Positions 9,095 through 17,440 of a stretch of DNA of 64,000 bases are shown here, piece by piece; position 1 is the first letter of the stretch; every line of letters starts with the position of its first letter. A model generated the notes under the pieces. It made no database searches. It was not told the origin of the DNA and saw only the letters and a list, made by a program, of their open reading frames with translations. The stretch spans positions 542,015 to 606,014 of the forward strand of contig NZ_JAUCBS010000002.1 of assembly GCF_034676705.1 (NCBI RefSeq), given 5' to 3'. This DNA comes from Gemmobacter sp. (GTDB taxonomy: Bacteria > Pseudomonadota > Alphaproteobacteria > Rhodobacterales > Rhodobacteraceae). The position numbers and the translations under genes were made by a program.

Positions 9095-9559
9095 ATGACC
9101 GGAACCATCGACGCCCGCCTTGCGGAACTGGGCATTGCCCTGCCTGCGGCCCCTGCCCCGGCAGCCAATTATGTGCCCTTCGTGATCAGCGGCAACATGC
9201 TCTATGTCTCGGGCCAGATCAGCGCGGGGCCCGACGGGCTGATCACCGGGCGGCTGGGCGACGGGTTGGATGTGGCGGCAGGCGCCGCAGCGGCGCAGCG
9301 CTGCGCGCTGTCGCTGATCGCGCAGGCCAAGGCGGCCTGCGGCGGCGATCTGGACCGCATCGCGCGGGTGGTGAAGCTGGTGGGCTTTGTCAGTTCCACG
9401 GCCGATTTCACCGATCAGCCCAAGGTGGTGAACGGCGCCTCGGATCTGATGGTCGCGGTGTTCGGCGACAAGGGCCGCCATGCGCGGTCTGCCGTGTCGG
9501 CCGCCTCGCTGCCGCTGGGCGTCGCGGTCGAAGTGGAAGCCGTGTTCGAGCTGGCCTGA
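9095..9559 (+). CDS. RidA/YjgF family protein
   Basis: This 154-residue protein has the RidA fold signatures YVPFVISGNMLYVSGQIS (N-terminal) and RSAVSAASLPLGVAVEVEAV (C-terminal). Classical RidA hydrolyses reactive enamine/imine intermediates made by PLP enzymes. This longer subgroup (about 150 residues) lacks the usual catalytic Arg context, so the exact activity is not certain. It starts 21 bp after the hlyD gene with a GGGAG site, and is followed by a GDPD gene after 2 bp. Confidence 0.85.
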   Translation: MTGTIDARLAELGIALPAAPAPAANYVPFVISGNMLYVSGQISAGPDGLITGRLGDGLDVAAGAAAAQRCALSLIAQAKAACGGDLDRIARVVKLVGFVSSTADFTDQPKVVNGASDLMVAVFGDKGRHARSAVSAASLPLGVAVEVEAVFELA

Positions 9560-9561
9560 CC

Positions 9562-10338
9562 GTGCCCGGCCCTCGTCTGTCCGACAGCCTGCGCCGCCTG
9601 CCGGTGGCGCACCGGGCCTATCACGACCGCGCGGCCGGCCGCGTGGAGAACAGCCGCGCGGCGATCCGGGCGGCCATCGACGCCGGCTATGCCATCGAGA
9701 TCGACCTGCAACTGAGCGCCGATGGCCATGCCATGGTGTTCCACGATGACGATCTGGACCGGCTGACAGGCGCCACTGGCCCGGTGCGCGCCCGCAGCGC
9801 GACGGAATTGCAGGGCATCCGACTGAAGGATGCCGACGAGGGCATCCCGACCTTGGCCGAGGTGCTGGCCCTGGTCGCCGGCCGCGTGCCGCTGTTGGTG
9901 GAGCTGAAGGACCAGGACCGTGGGTTCGGCCCCGGGGTTGGCCTGCTGGAGGCGACGACGGCGCGGCTGCTGGCCGGCTATGCCGGCGATGTGGCGGTGA
10001 TGTCCTTCAACCCGCATTCGGTGGCGGAAATGGCCCGCCTGCTGCCCCGGATGCCGCGCGGCATCACCAGCTGGGAATGGAAGGGCGACGAGGCAGATGC
10101 CCTGACCACCGCCCACCGCGACGCCCTGCGCGCGATTGCCGATTATGACCGCGTGGGGGCCAGCTTCATTTCCCATCACTGGACCGATCTGGCGCGGTCC
10201 CGGGTGGCCGAACTGGCCGCACAGGGGGCCGATGTGCTGTGCTGGACCATCCGGTCTGCCGCGGACGAGGCAGAGGCGCGCAAGCTGGCCTGCAATGTCA
10301 CCTTTGAAGGATATGCCGCCGCCATCCCGCAGGCGTGA
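9562..10338 (+). CDS. Glycerophosphodiester phosphodiesterase family protein
   Basis: This 258-residue TIM-barrel enzyme hydrolyses glycerophosphodiesters to glycerol 3-phosphate and an alcohol. Metal and catalytic motifs are present: HRAYHDRAAGRVENS (N-terminal His and Glu), EIDLQ and VFHDDDLDRLTG. No signal peptide is seen, so it is probably cytoplasmic. The start is GTG, 2 bp after ridA. RidA-GDPD-COG3146 is a recurrent order in this bacterial group. Confidence 0.88.
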   Translation: MPGPRLSDSLRRLPVAHRAYHDRAAGRVENSRAAIRAAIDAGYAIEIDLQLSADGHAMVFHDDDLDRLTGATGPVRARSATELQGIRLKDADEGIPTLAEVLALVAGRVPLLVELKDQDRGFGPGVGLLEATTARLLAGYAGDVAVMSFNPHSVAEMARLLPRMPRGITSWEWKGDEADALTTAHRDALRAIADYDRVGASFISHHWTDLARSRVAELAAQGADVLCWTIRSAADEAEARKLACNVTFEGYAAAIPQA

Positions 10339-10407
10339 TCGCGGGGTGGCTGGTGTTGGCAGCCTCCGGCGGGGATATTTGGATCAGAGCGAAATGGGGG
10401 CTGGCGG

Positions 10408-11583
10408 ATGGATGCGCAGGCCGAGGTGGTGGTGGATCTGCTGAACGGCGTGGCCGAGGTGGCGGCGGCGGATTGGGACGCCTGCGCCAACCCCGGCGGC
10501 GGCGTGCCGGTGGATCCGTTCACCACGCATCGGTTTCTGGTGGCGCTGGAGCGGTCGGGTTCGGTCGGGCAAGGCACCGGATGGGCGCCGCGTCCGCTGG
10601 TGGTGCGCGCCGGGGGGCGGGTGGTCGCGGTGGCGCCGCTGTATGTCAAGACGCACAGCCAGGGCGAATATATCTTTGACCATGCCTGGGCCGATGCCTG
10701 GGAACGGGCGGGCGGGCGCTATTACCCCAAGTTGCAGCTGGCCGTGCCCTTTACCCCCGCCACCGGGCGGCGGTTCCTGTGCGCCCCGGGGTGGGAGGGG
10801 GCGGGCCGCGCCGCCCTGCTGGCCGCGATGGAGCGGGTGGTGGCGCAGAACCACCTGTCCTCGGCCCATGTCACCTTTTGCACCGGGGACGAGGCGACGT
10901 CCGCCCCCGGCTGGCTGCACCGGGTGACGCAGCAGTTCCACTGGGTGAACCGCGGCTATGCCGGCTATGACAATTTCCTTGCCGCCCTGTCGTCGCGCAA
11001 GCGCAAGGCCCTGCGCAAGGAACGGGCGGTGGCGCAGGGCTTTGGCGGCACGATCCGGGCGCTGACCGGAAACGATCTGCGGCCCGAGCATTGGGATGCC
11101 TTCTGGCGGTTCTATCAGGACACCGGCAGCCGCAAATGGGGCCGGCCCTATCTGACCCGCGCGTTTTTCGATGCCCTGCACGAGACGATGCGCGACGATG
11201 TGCTGCTGGTGCTGGCCGAACGCGGCGGGCGGCCGGTGGCCGGGGCGCTGAACTTCATCGGGCGCGAGACGCTTTTCGGCCGATACTGGGGCTGCGTCGA
11301 GGATCACCCCTTCCTGCATTTCGAACTGTGCTATCATCAGGCCATCGACTGGGCCATCGCCCACGCTCTGGCGCGGGTCGAGGCGGGGGCGCAAGGCGAA
11401 CACAAGCTGGCGCGGGGCTATCTGCCCAGTCCGGTGCATTCGCTGCACTGGATCGCCGACCGGGGCTTTCGCGACGCGGTGGACCGTTACCTTCAGGCCG
11501 AACGCGCCGCCGTGGACGAGGAGATCGAGGTGGTCACGGCCTGGGGCCCGTTCCGCCGCAATCAGGGAGAGGATCATGACTGA
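10408..11583 (+). CDS. COG3146 GNAT/FemAB-like acyltransferase
   Basis: This 391-residue protein belongs to the COG3146 family (often described as peptidogalycan biosynthesis/recognition), with a GNAT-like fold related to FemAB. Visible family segments are FDHAWADAWERAG, PKLQLAVPFTPATGRRFL, SRKRKALRKER and FGRYWGCVEDHPFLHFELCY. The substrate is not established in the literature I know. It ends overlapping the GST gene start by 8 bp, so it is part of the same operon. Confidence 0.8.
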   Translation: MDAQAEVVVDLLNGVAEVAAADWDACANPGGGVPVDPFTTHRFLVALERSGSVGQGTGWAPRPLVVRAGGRVVAVAPLYVKTHSQGEYIFDHAWADAWERAGGRYYPKLQLAVPFTPATGRRFLCAPGWEGAGRAALLAAMERVVAQNHLSSAHVTFCTGDEATSAPGWLHRVTQQFHWVNRGYAGYDNFLAALSSRKRKALRKERAVAQGFGGTIRALTGNDLRPEHWDAFWRFYQDTGSRKWGRPYLTRAFFDALHETMRDDVLLVLAERGGRPVAGALNFIGRETLFGRYWGCVEDHPFLHFELCYHQAIDWAIAHALARVEAGAQGEHKLARGYLPSPVHSLHWIADRGFRDAVDRYLQAERAAVDEEIEVVTAWGPFRRNQGEDHD

Positions 11584-12193
11584 CCTGACCTTCTGGACCA
11601 ATCCGCAATCGCGCGGCGCCATTGCCCGCTGGATGCTGGAAGAGGTCGGCGCCCCCTATGACACCGTGGTCATGGGGTTCGGCCCACCGATGAAGGTGCC
11701 GGAATATCTGGCGGTCAACCCGATGGGCAAGGTGCCGGCGATCCGCCATCGCGGCCAGGTGGTGACCGAGGCGGCGGCGATCTGCGCCTATCTGGCCGAT
11801 GCCTTTCCGCAGGCAGACCTGGCCCCACCCTTGCAGGACCGCGCCGCCTATTACCGCTGGCTGTTCTTTGGCGCCGGTCCGATGGAGGCGGCGGCCACCA
11901 ACAATGCGCTTGGCGTGGTGGTGCCGATCGAACGACGGGGCATGGTGGGCTACGGCGATCCGCAGCTGGTGATCGCGACACTGGAAACACGGGTGAAGCA
12001 AAGCGAATATCTGGCAGGCGATACCTTTACCGCGGCCGATGTCTATACCGGCAGCCAGATCGGCTGGGGGCTGAAATTCGGCATCATCCCGGCGCGGCCG
12101 GCGTTTCAGGATTACTGGGCGCGCATGTCGGCCCGCCCGGCGCATCAGCGCGCCACCGCCAAGGATGCGGCCCTGATCGGGGGCCGCGCATGA
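11576..12193 (+). CDS. Glutathione S-transferase family protein
   Basis: This 205-residue protein has the thioredoxin-like N-terminal domain (FWTNPQSRGAIARWMLEEVG, then VNPMGKVPAI and the TEAAAICAYLAD glutathione-binding segment) and an all-helical C-terminal domain. The N-terminal Ser/Asn region carries the likely catalytic residue. The substrate cannot be told from sequence. The gene overlaps the preceding acyltransferase and the following dehydratase by 4-8 bp. Confidence 0.88.
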   Translation: MTDLTFWTNPQSRGAIARWMLEEVGAPYDTVVMGFGPPMKVPEYLAVNPMGKVPAIRHRGQVVTEAAAICAYLADAFPQADLAPPLQDRAAYYRWLFFGAGPMEAAATNNALGVVVPIERRGMVGYGDPQLVIATLETRVKQSEYLAGDTFTAADVYTGSQIGWGLKFGIIPARPAFQDYWARMSARPAHQRATAKDAALIGGRA

Positions 12194-12543
12194 CGCCCCT
12201 GTCTCCGCAGGCGCGGGCGCGCGATCTGCCGGGGGTGCTGGCCACCGGATGGGCGCTGCTGGACGGGCGCGATGCCATCCGCAAGGTCTGGCGGTTTGCC
12301 GATTTCGCGGCCGCATGGGGCTTCATGTGCCGGGTGGCGCCCATTGCGGAACGGCTGGACCATCACCCCGAATGGACCAACCGCTACAACATTGTCGAGG
12401 TGACGCTGATCACCCATGATTGCGGCGGGCTGTCCGACCTGGACCTTGCGCTGGCGCAAGAGATGGACCGGCTGGCCGGCGATACCCCGCTGGCCGCCGC
12501 CAGCGCCCCCACCAGTTGCGAGGAACGCGCCGCCCGGCGCTAG
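12190..12543 (+). CDS. phhB: 4a-hydroxytetrahydrobiopterin dehydratase (pterin-4a-carbinolamine dehydratase)
   Basis: This 117-residue enzyme dehydrates the 4a-carbinolamine formed by pterin-dependent hydroxylases such as phenylalanine hydroxylase. The motif WGFMCRVAPIAERLDHHPEW holds the characteristic His-His pair, with YNIVEVTLITHDCGGLSDLD downstream. No hydroxylase gene lies nearby. Its TAG stop overlaps the TAG stop of the convergent SDR gene in a palindromic CTAG. Confidence 0.88.
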   Translation: MTPLSPQARARDLPGVLATGWALLDGRDAIRKVWRFADFAAAWGFMCRVAPIAERLDHHPEWTNRYNIVEVTLITHDCGGLSDLDLALAQEMDRLAGDTPLAAASAPTSCEERAARR

Positions 12544-13277
12544 CCCCGCCCGATCAGCGGCATGGTGGTGGCCATCAGCGTCATCCACTGGGGATTGGCC
12601 TCCAGCGGCAGGGCGGCCAGATGGACGATGGTATCGGCCACCGTCGCCACATCCATCATCGGGGTATCGGGGGCATCGGGGTCGGCGGCCTTGACGCGGG
12701 CCATGTGGCCTTCCAGCAGGGGCGTCCGGGCATTGCCGATGTCGATCTGGCCCACGGCGATGCGAAAGGAGCGGCCGTCCAGCGACAACTGCTTGGTCAG
12801 GCCGGTGATCGCGTGTTTGGTGGCGGTATAGCACACGGCGCCGGGCCGGGGCGATTGTGCCGCGACCGATCCGTTGTTCAGGATCCGCCCGCCCTGCGGC
12901 ACCTGCCGCCGCATCCGGCCAAAGGCGGCACGGGCGCACAGGAACATGCCGGTCAGGTTGACGGCGACCGACCGGGTCCAGTCCTCCAGCGGGATTTCGT
13001 CGATCAGGCCGGCGGGGGTAAAGATGCCCGCGTTGTTGACCAGCAGGTCGATGCGGCCGAACCGTTCGACCACGGCGTCGAAGGCGGCATCGACCTGCGC
13101 GGGATCCGTTACATCGCAGACCAGCGGCAGCGCCTGCGGGTGACGGGCCGCCACCTCCTCCAGCACGGTCCGACGGCGGGCCAGCAGCGCGACCTGCCAG
13201 CCGGCGGCAAGCAGCGCCCGGGCAGTGGCAGCACCGATCCCGTCGGAGGCGCCGGTGACGATGGCGACGCCGGGCAC
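12540..13277 (-). CDS. SDR family NAD(P)-dependent oxidoreductase
   Basis: This 245-residue short-chain dehydrogenase has the cofactor motif TGASDGIG (residues 8-15), NNAG (about 89-92), the catalytic Ser in NNGSVAAQS and YTATK (catalytic YxxxK). It resembles broad-specificity beta-hydroxy acid/serine dehydrogenase-type SDRs. It starts 1 bp after the small RAM-domain gene and is probably co-transcribed with it. Confidence 0.85.
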   Translation of the reverse strand: MPGVAIVTGASDGIGAATARALLAAGWQVALLARRRTVLEEVAARHPQALPLVCDVTDPAQVDAAFDAVVERFGRIDLLVNNAGIFTPAGLIDEIPLEDWTRSVAVNLTGMFLCARAAFGRMRRQVPQGGRILNNGSVAAQSPRPGAVCYTATKHAITGLTKQLSLDGRSFRIAVGQIDIGNARTPLLEGHMARVKAADPDAPDTPMMDVATVADTIVHLAALPLEANPQWMTLMATTMPLIGRG

Positions 13278-13278
13278 G

Positions 13279-13515
13279 TCAGAATGCCTTGAAGGTCATG
13301 GTCGTCAGGGTGCGGACGATGCCGGGAATGCCGAACAGCCGCTCGGCCAGGTAATGGCCGACATCGGCGTCGTCGGGGATATAGACCTTGGCGATCAGGT
13401 CGTATTCGCCCGATGTCGAATACAGCTCCGATACCACCTCGGCATCCCAGACGGCGTTGGCCACCTCGTAGGTCTTGCCGGGCTGGCAGTGGAACTGGAC
13501 GAAAACGCAGGTCAT
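13279..13515 (-). CDS. Stand-alone Lrp/AsnC ligand-binding (RAM) domain protein
   Basis: This 78-residue protein consists only of the alpha-beta RAM domain of Lrp/AsnC regulators (TCVFVQFHCQPGKTYEVANA, then GEYDLIAKVYI and a C-terminal strand). It has no DNA-binding helix-turn-helix. Stand-alone RAM proteins are thought to sense amino acids or form mixed oligomers with full-length regulators; the role here is inference. It is the first gene before the SDR. Confidence 0.85.
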   Translation of the reverse strand: MTCVFVQFHCQPGKTYEVANAVWDAEVVSELYSTSGEYDLIAKVYIPDDADVGHYLAERLFGIPGIVRTLTTMTFKAF

Positions 13516-13639
13516 GGCAGGCTCCCTTCAGGCTTGACCAACGATAGGCCGACGGGCGGCGGCGCGAAAGGGGGGCAAGGTTACCGATTGTCAACCGTTT
13601 GGGCCTAGGCTGGGGGCAAGGCAACGGAAAGGGACGCGC

Positions 13640-13975
13640 ATGGACATCGCCTGCGAACAGGATGGCGGCATATTGGTCGCCCGGGTGCTGGCCGCGCGCA
13701 TCGACGCGGCGGTCGCCATCCGCTTCAAGGACTTGATGCGCGAGGTGTTGCAGACGCCTGCCCCGCGCGTGGTGCTGGATCTGTCCCGCGTGGATTTTCT
13801 GGACAGCAGCGGTCTGGGCGCCGTGGTGGCGGTGATGAAGCTGGCAGGTCCGGGGCGCAGCCTGGAACTGGCGGCGCTGACCCCCTCGGTGCAAAAGGTG
13901 TTCCGCCTGACCCGGATGGATCAGGTGTTCACCATTCACCCGCAGGCGCCGGCCGGGGTGCGCCATGCCGGATAG
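13640..13975 (+). CDS. STAS-domain anti-sigma factor antagonist
   Basis: This 111-residue SpoIIAA-like protein has the conserved phosphorylation motif in VVLDLSRVDFLDSSGLGAVV, with DSSG containing the target Ser. In partner-switching systems the dephosphorylated form binds the kinase/anti-sigma factor. It overlaps the kinase gene by 11 bp. No PP2C phosphatase or sigma factor gene is next to it. Confidence 0.9.
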   Translation: MDIACEQDGGILVARVLAARIDAAVAIRFKDLMREVLQTPAPRVVLDLSRVDFLDSSGLGAVVAVMKLAGPGRSLELAALTPSVQKVFRLTRMDQVFTIHPQAPAGVRHAG

Positions 13976-14420
13976 GCCGCCCGACATGGGCGATCTGGCC
14001 GATTTCGGCGTCGTGCGGCTGGTGATCCCGGCGGAACCCATGGCGGTGCGGCAGGCGCTGGAACAGCTGTTCGCCACCGTACCGCCCGGACTGCTGCCCG
14101 AGGATCTGCGCATGTCGGCCGAAATCGTCATTGCCGAGGTGCTGAACAACATCGTCGAACATGCCTATGCCGGCAGCAGCGGCGATATCGACCTGTCGGT
14201 GCAGCCACTGCACGGCGGCCTGCGCTGTTCCGTGACCGATCATGGCGCGCCGATGCCCGACCATCGGCTGCCAGGCGGCGCCCTGCCCGCCTGGCAGCCG
14301 GACGACCTGCCCGAAGGGGGATTCGGCTGGTTCATGATCCAGGCCCTGGCGCAGGACATCCGCTATGACCGGATCGGGGCGACCAACCGCCTGACCTTCT
14401 GGTTGCCCGCCGAAGGCTAG
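13965..14420 (+). CDS. RsbW-like anti-sigma factor / serine kinase (GHKL ATPase)
   Basis: This 151-residue protein has a HATPase_c_2 domain with the N box EVLNNIVEHAYAG and the G1 region VTDHGAPMPDH, followed by GGFGWFMIQALAQDI. It is the expected partner of the STAS protein in a partner-switching module. The stop codon TAG (14418-14420) lies inside the CTAG target of the adjacent IS; the coding sequence is intact because the uninterrupted site would also read TAG. Confidence 0.9.
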   Translation: MPDRPPDMGDLADFGVVRLVIPAEPMAVRQALEQLFATVPPGLLPEDLRMSAEIVIAEVLNNIVEHAYAGSSGDIDLSVQPLHGGLRCSVTDHGAPMPDHRLPGGALPAWQPDDLPEGGFGWFMIQALAQDIRYDRIGATNRLTFWLPAEG

Positions 14421-15265
14421 GCTCCAGCCTCAATCAAGCCCACCAGATGACGATAGCTGCGATGGCGACGGCTGAAGCGAAGTTGATGGCGAGTTTGTCG
14501 TATCGTGTTGCGATGGGCCTCCAGTCCTTGAGGCGACAGAAGGCGCGTTCGATCATGTTGCGGTTGATGTATGCGGTTGCATCGTAGGGGATGGGTGTTT
14601 TGCGCGATCTGGTCGCGGGGATGACGGCCTCGGTTCTGGTGGCCGCAAGGCGGTCGCGCAAGCTGTTCGCGTCATGGCCCTTGTCAGCCAGAAGGCGGTT
14701 CGGGGCCGGGCATTTGTCCAGGAGCGCAGGCGCTTCGGTAATGTCGGCGTGGTTTCCGGGGCTGAGGGTGAAAGCCACTGCACGTCCGCAACCATCTGTC
14801 AGGGCATGGATTTTGGTGGTTGGACCGCCACGCGAGCGCCCGATGGCCTGAATTTTCGCCCCCCTTTTCCGCCGTGTGCAGAGCGGTGGGCGCGGACGGC
14901 AGTGCTGTCGATACTCAGGTCATCCGGCAGTTCCGCCTGCGCCGCAAGGGTGGCGAAGATGCGCCCCCAGAGGCCGCGATGGCTCCACCGGTTGAACCGG
15001 TTGTAGATCGTCGTCGCAGGGCCGTAGTCGGACGGGCAATCCTCCCACCGGCACCCGACCCGCAGCACATGGATGATGCCGCTGATGACGCGGCGGTCAT
15101 CCACCCCCCGCGCCCCCGGCTGGTTCCCGGGCAAAAGCGGCTCAAGCCCCGCCCACGCCCGGTCCGAAAGCCAAAATCCACCCGACATGACCCATCCCCA
15201 CTGCAAGTTGGGCGAGGTGAATCAGACCATAAGATTTAGATCAATAGGTTGATTGGGTTTTGACC
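14421..15265 (-). mobile_element. IS5-family (IS427-type) insertion sequence, intact
   Basis: The element is 845 bp and is flanked by a 4-bp direct repeat CTAG (14417-14420 and 15266-15269). The imperfect inverted ends share TC near the tip and CAATCAA about 11 bp inside (14431-14437 and the complement near 15249-15255). One transposase is encoded on the minus strand through a frameshift. The insertion is just behind the anti-sigma gene. Confidence 0.85.
14434..15188 (-). CDS. IS5-family DDE transposase made by -1 frameshift (orfA/orfB)
   Basis: OrfA starts at 15188 (MSGGFWLSDRAWAG) and stops at 14799; orfB in the -1 frame runs to 14434. Both halves join at A4G6 on the coding strand (14859-14868 as C6T4 on plus). 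A -1 slip there gives GKGG-AKIQAIGRSRGGPTTK, which restores the standard transposase sequence. DDE residues are in SIDSTAVRAH, LLADKGHD and IERAFCRLKDWR. This split arrangement is usual for the IS427 group, so the gene is probably functional rather than broken. Confidence 0.85.
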
Positions 15266-15269
15266 CTAG

Positions 15270-15559
15270 GGGGTGACCCTGGGCCACGGCCGGCATGGGC
15301 ATTACGCAACTTCCCATGCCGCGCGGATCATCGCAAAGGCTGAGCTGGCGCAGGACGACCGCGGGGTGGCTGGGGTGCGTTCGAGAAGCTCGCGCAGATA
15401 GCCTTCGTAGTTCGCGAACGCGAGCAGTGGTTGGGCCAGCCCCCAGCCGTGCCCTGAATGGCGCGGGCGTGGTTGTCTTCCTCCGCCCGGGCCCGCCTTG
15501 TACTCTGCAACACAGAACCCGACCGGCGCCCCGGCTTCCGCAGGGGCGTCCGGTTGTTG
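15270..15559. other. 290-bp stretch without a recognisable gene
   Basis: Between the IS and the DUF2783 gene no conserved gene is seen. A minus-strand open stretch ending at about 15302 reads GWGLAQPLLAFANYEGYLRE and then RAAWEVA before a stop, which looks like the tail of a decayed protein, and the coding frame is lost upstream near 15450. I cannot assign it. Confidence 0.4.
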
Positions 15560-15751
15560 TCAACCTTTCATTCTGGCGGTTTCCAAGGCCGTTTTCAGAA
15601 TGTCCGCATCTCCGATCTGATTGGCCAGCACAAGGATCAGCCGGGCGTTCAGGGCCGCGCTTTCGTCGTCGCTCAGACCCTCATGGGCCAGAATCAGCCG
15701 GGCGTAGAACCCATCGGGATCGGCGATGTTCGGGGTCAGGATCAGGTCCAT
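15560..15751 (-). CDS. DUF2783 small protein, probable MhaB-like coupling partner
   Basis: This 63-residue acidic protein begins MDLILTPNIADPDGFYARLI and contains LSDDESAALNARLILVLANQ. It starts 4 bp after the flavin hydroxylase gene, so the two are coupled. Proteins of this size next to such hydroxylases match the small component MhaB of the two-component 3-hydroxyphenylacetate 6-hydroxylase described in Pseudomonas putida; equating DUF2783 with MhaB is inference from size and context. The start at 15751 is chosen because it avoids overlap into the hydroxylase stop. Confidence 0.75.
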   Translation of the reverse strand: MDLILTPNIADPDGFYARLILAHEGLSDDESAALNARLILVLANQIGDADILKTALETARMKG

Positions 15752-15755
15752 CTTC

Positions 15756-17381
15756 TTACTCCTTGCCGCAGGCATGGGTCACGGCGGCGCGCAGCGCCTT
15801 TTCATCAAAGGCCGCCCAGCGGGCAACCACATGCTGATCGGGGCGGATCAGCACCACGGCCGAGGTGGCCTGACCCAGATAGCGGTCCGCCAGTGCGCCG
15901 GTCGCGTCATCGGCGGGGGAAAGCGCGACGCGTTTCACCGCGATACCGTCCACATCCACCGTTTCGGGCGCATCGGCGCCGATGGTCAACAGCGTGAACG
16001 ACCCGCCCAGCCGGTCCAGCAGAAAGCTGTCGCCCAAGGGCGCGTCGGGACAGGGGGCACCCGGCCGCGTGCGGGCCGGACCGCCCGGCAGCGCATCGAT
16101 CCCGTTCAGCGGGCCATTGTCATAGACGCAGGGCACCGACAGCCGGCCCGAGTTCACCAGCGGGCGGGCGAAGGCATATTGCTCGGCCAGTTGCAGCACC
16201 GCGTTGCGGAAGATATGGCTGACCTTTGACTTGGGCGTGATGAAATCGGTCGAACGGGTCGAGTTCAGGATGTTTTCGTCGGCCGCGAAGACGCGCTCGG
16301 TATCATAGCTGTCCAGCAGCTGTTCGGGCGCCCGACCCTTCAGCACCAGACCCAGCTTCCAGCCCAGGTTGTCCACGTCCTGCATGCCGGAATTGGCGCC
16401 CCGCGCGCCAAAGGGCGACACCTGATGCGCGGAATCGCCCGCGAACAGGATGCGGCCATGGCGGAACTGCTTCATGCGCCGGCACTGAAAGGTGTAGATC
16501 GAGGACCAGATGATGTCATAGCCCAGACCTTCGCCCAGAAAGGCATCCAGTCGGCGGCGGATGTTGGCCTCTTTCATCTCTTCCTTGCGGTCGACGTTCC
16601 AGCCGATCTGGAAATCGACCCGCCAGACATCATCGGGCTGGCGGTGCAGCAGGGTCGAGGCACCCGCGCCATGCGACGGTTCGAACCAGAACCAGCGCTC
16701 GGTCGGGAAAGTGTCGTTGTGCATGCGGATGTCAGCGATCAGGAAGCTGTCCTGGAATACCCGGCCTTCGAAATCCAGACCCAGCATGCCCCTCAGCGGC
16801 GAGGACGCACCGTCACAGCCGATCAGCCAGTCGGCCAGAAGGCGATAGGGGCCGTCGGGCGTCATGATATCCAGAACGACGTGGTCGTCCTTGACCTCGA
16901 TGGCGTCCACCCGGTTCTTGCCACGGATTTCGATCGGCGCGCCTTCGGCCTGCAGGGCGCGAACCCGTTCGACCATGAACCGCTCGAAATAGGGCTGTTG
17001 CAGGTTGATGAATGCGGGGTACTTGTGCCCGTCTTCGGGCAACAGGTTGAATTCATAGATCTTGCGATCCTCGTGGAAGACCTTGCCCAGATTCCAGACG
17101 ATGCCCTTTTGAACCATATCTTCGCCGCAGCCGTAGCGGTCGGCGATTTCCAGCGTGCGCTTGGCAAAGCAGATGGCGCGGCTGCCCATGCCAATGCCTT
17201 CGTGGTCATCCAGCACCAGCACCGGAATGCCCTGCTGGCCCAGATCCAGGGCGGTGGCCACGCCGATCGGGCCGCCGCCGACGATCACCACGGGGTGACG
17301 GACGGGTTGTGCCGCATCCTGATCGGATGAGCGTTCATAGGGGTAGAGTTTGAAGGCAAGACTGTAGCGATCGTTCAGCAC
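15756..17381 (-). CDS. FAD-dependent aromatic hydroxylase (MhpA/MhaA-like)
   Basis: This 541-residue flavoprotein monooxygenase has the FAD dinucleotide motif VVIVGGGPIGVATALDLG (about residues 25-42), the DG-type motif WLIGCDGASSPLRGMLG and the GD motif ILFAGDSAHQVSPFGARG. A thioredoxin-like C-terminal domain fits the MhpA/phenol hydroxylase class. With homogentisate dioxygenase in the same operon and a small partner gene downstream, the likely reaction is 6-hydroxylation of 3-hydroxyphenylacetate to homogentisate. The GTG start at 17381 follows GGAGGG by 6-7 bp; no ATG lies nearby. Confidence 0.82.
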   Translation of the reverse strand: MLNDRYSLAFKLYPYERSSDQDAAQPVRHPVVIVGGGPIGVATALDLGQQGIPVLVLDDHEGIGMGSRAICFAKRTLEIADRYGCGEDMVQKGIVWNLGKVFHEDRKIYEFNLLPEDGHKYPAFINLQQPYFERFMVERVRALQAEGAPIEIRGKNRVDAIEVKDDHVVLDIMTPDGPYRLLADWLIGCDGASSPLRGMLGLDFEGRVFQDSFLIADIRMHNDTFPTERWFWFEPSHGAGASTLLHRQPDDVWRVDFQIGWNVDRKEEMKEANIRRRLDAFLGEGLGYDIIWSSIYTFQCRRMKQFRHGRILFAGDSAHQVSPFGARGANSGMQDVDNLGWKLGLVLKGRAPEQLLDSYDTERVFAADENILNSTRSTDFITPKSKVSHIFRNAVLQLAEQYAFARPLVNSGRLSVPCVYDNGPLNGIDALPGGPARTRPGAPCPDAPLGDSFLLDRLGGSFTLLTIGADAPETVDVDGIAVKRVALSPADDATGALADRYLGQATSAVVLIRPDQHVVARWAAFDEKALRAAVTHACGKE

Positions 17382-17440
17382 GATGAGGCCCTCCGGGAAT
17401 TCGGCGTGGCGAGGCCGGCGGCAAGGCCGGCCCCTGCGGC

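Noticed and set aside
15295..15837. Plus-strand frame of 180 codons behind the IS
   Set aside because: It overlies the DUF2783 and hydroxylase genes antisense, has no recognisable domain and starts without a ribosome site.
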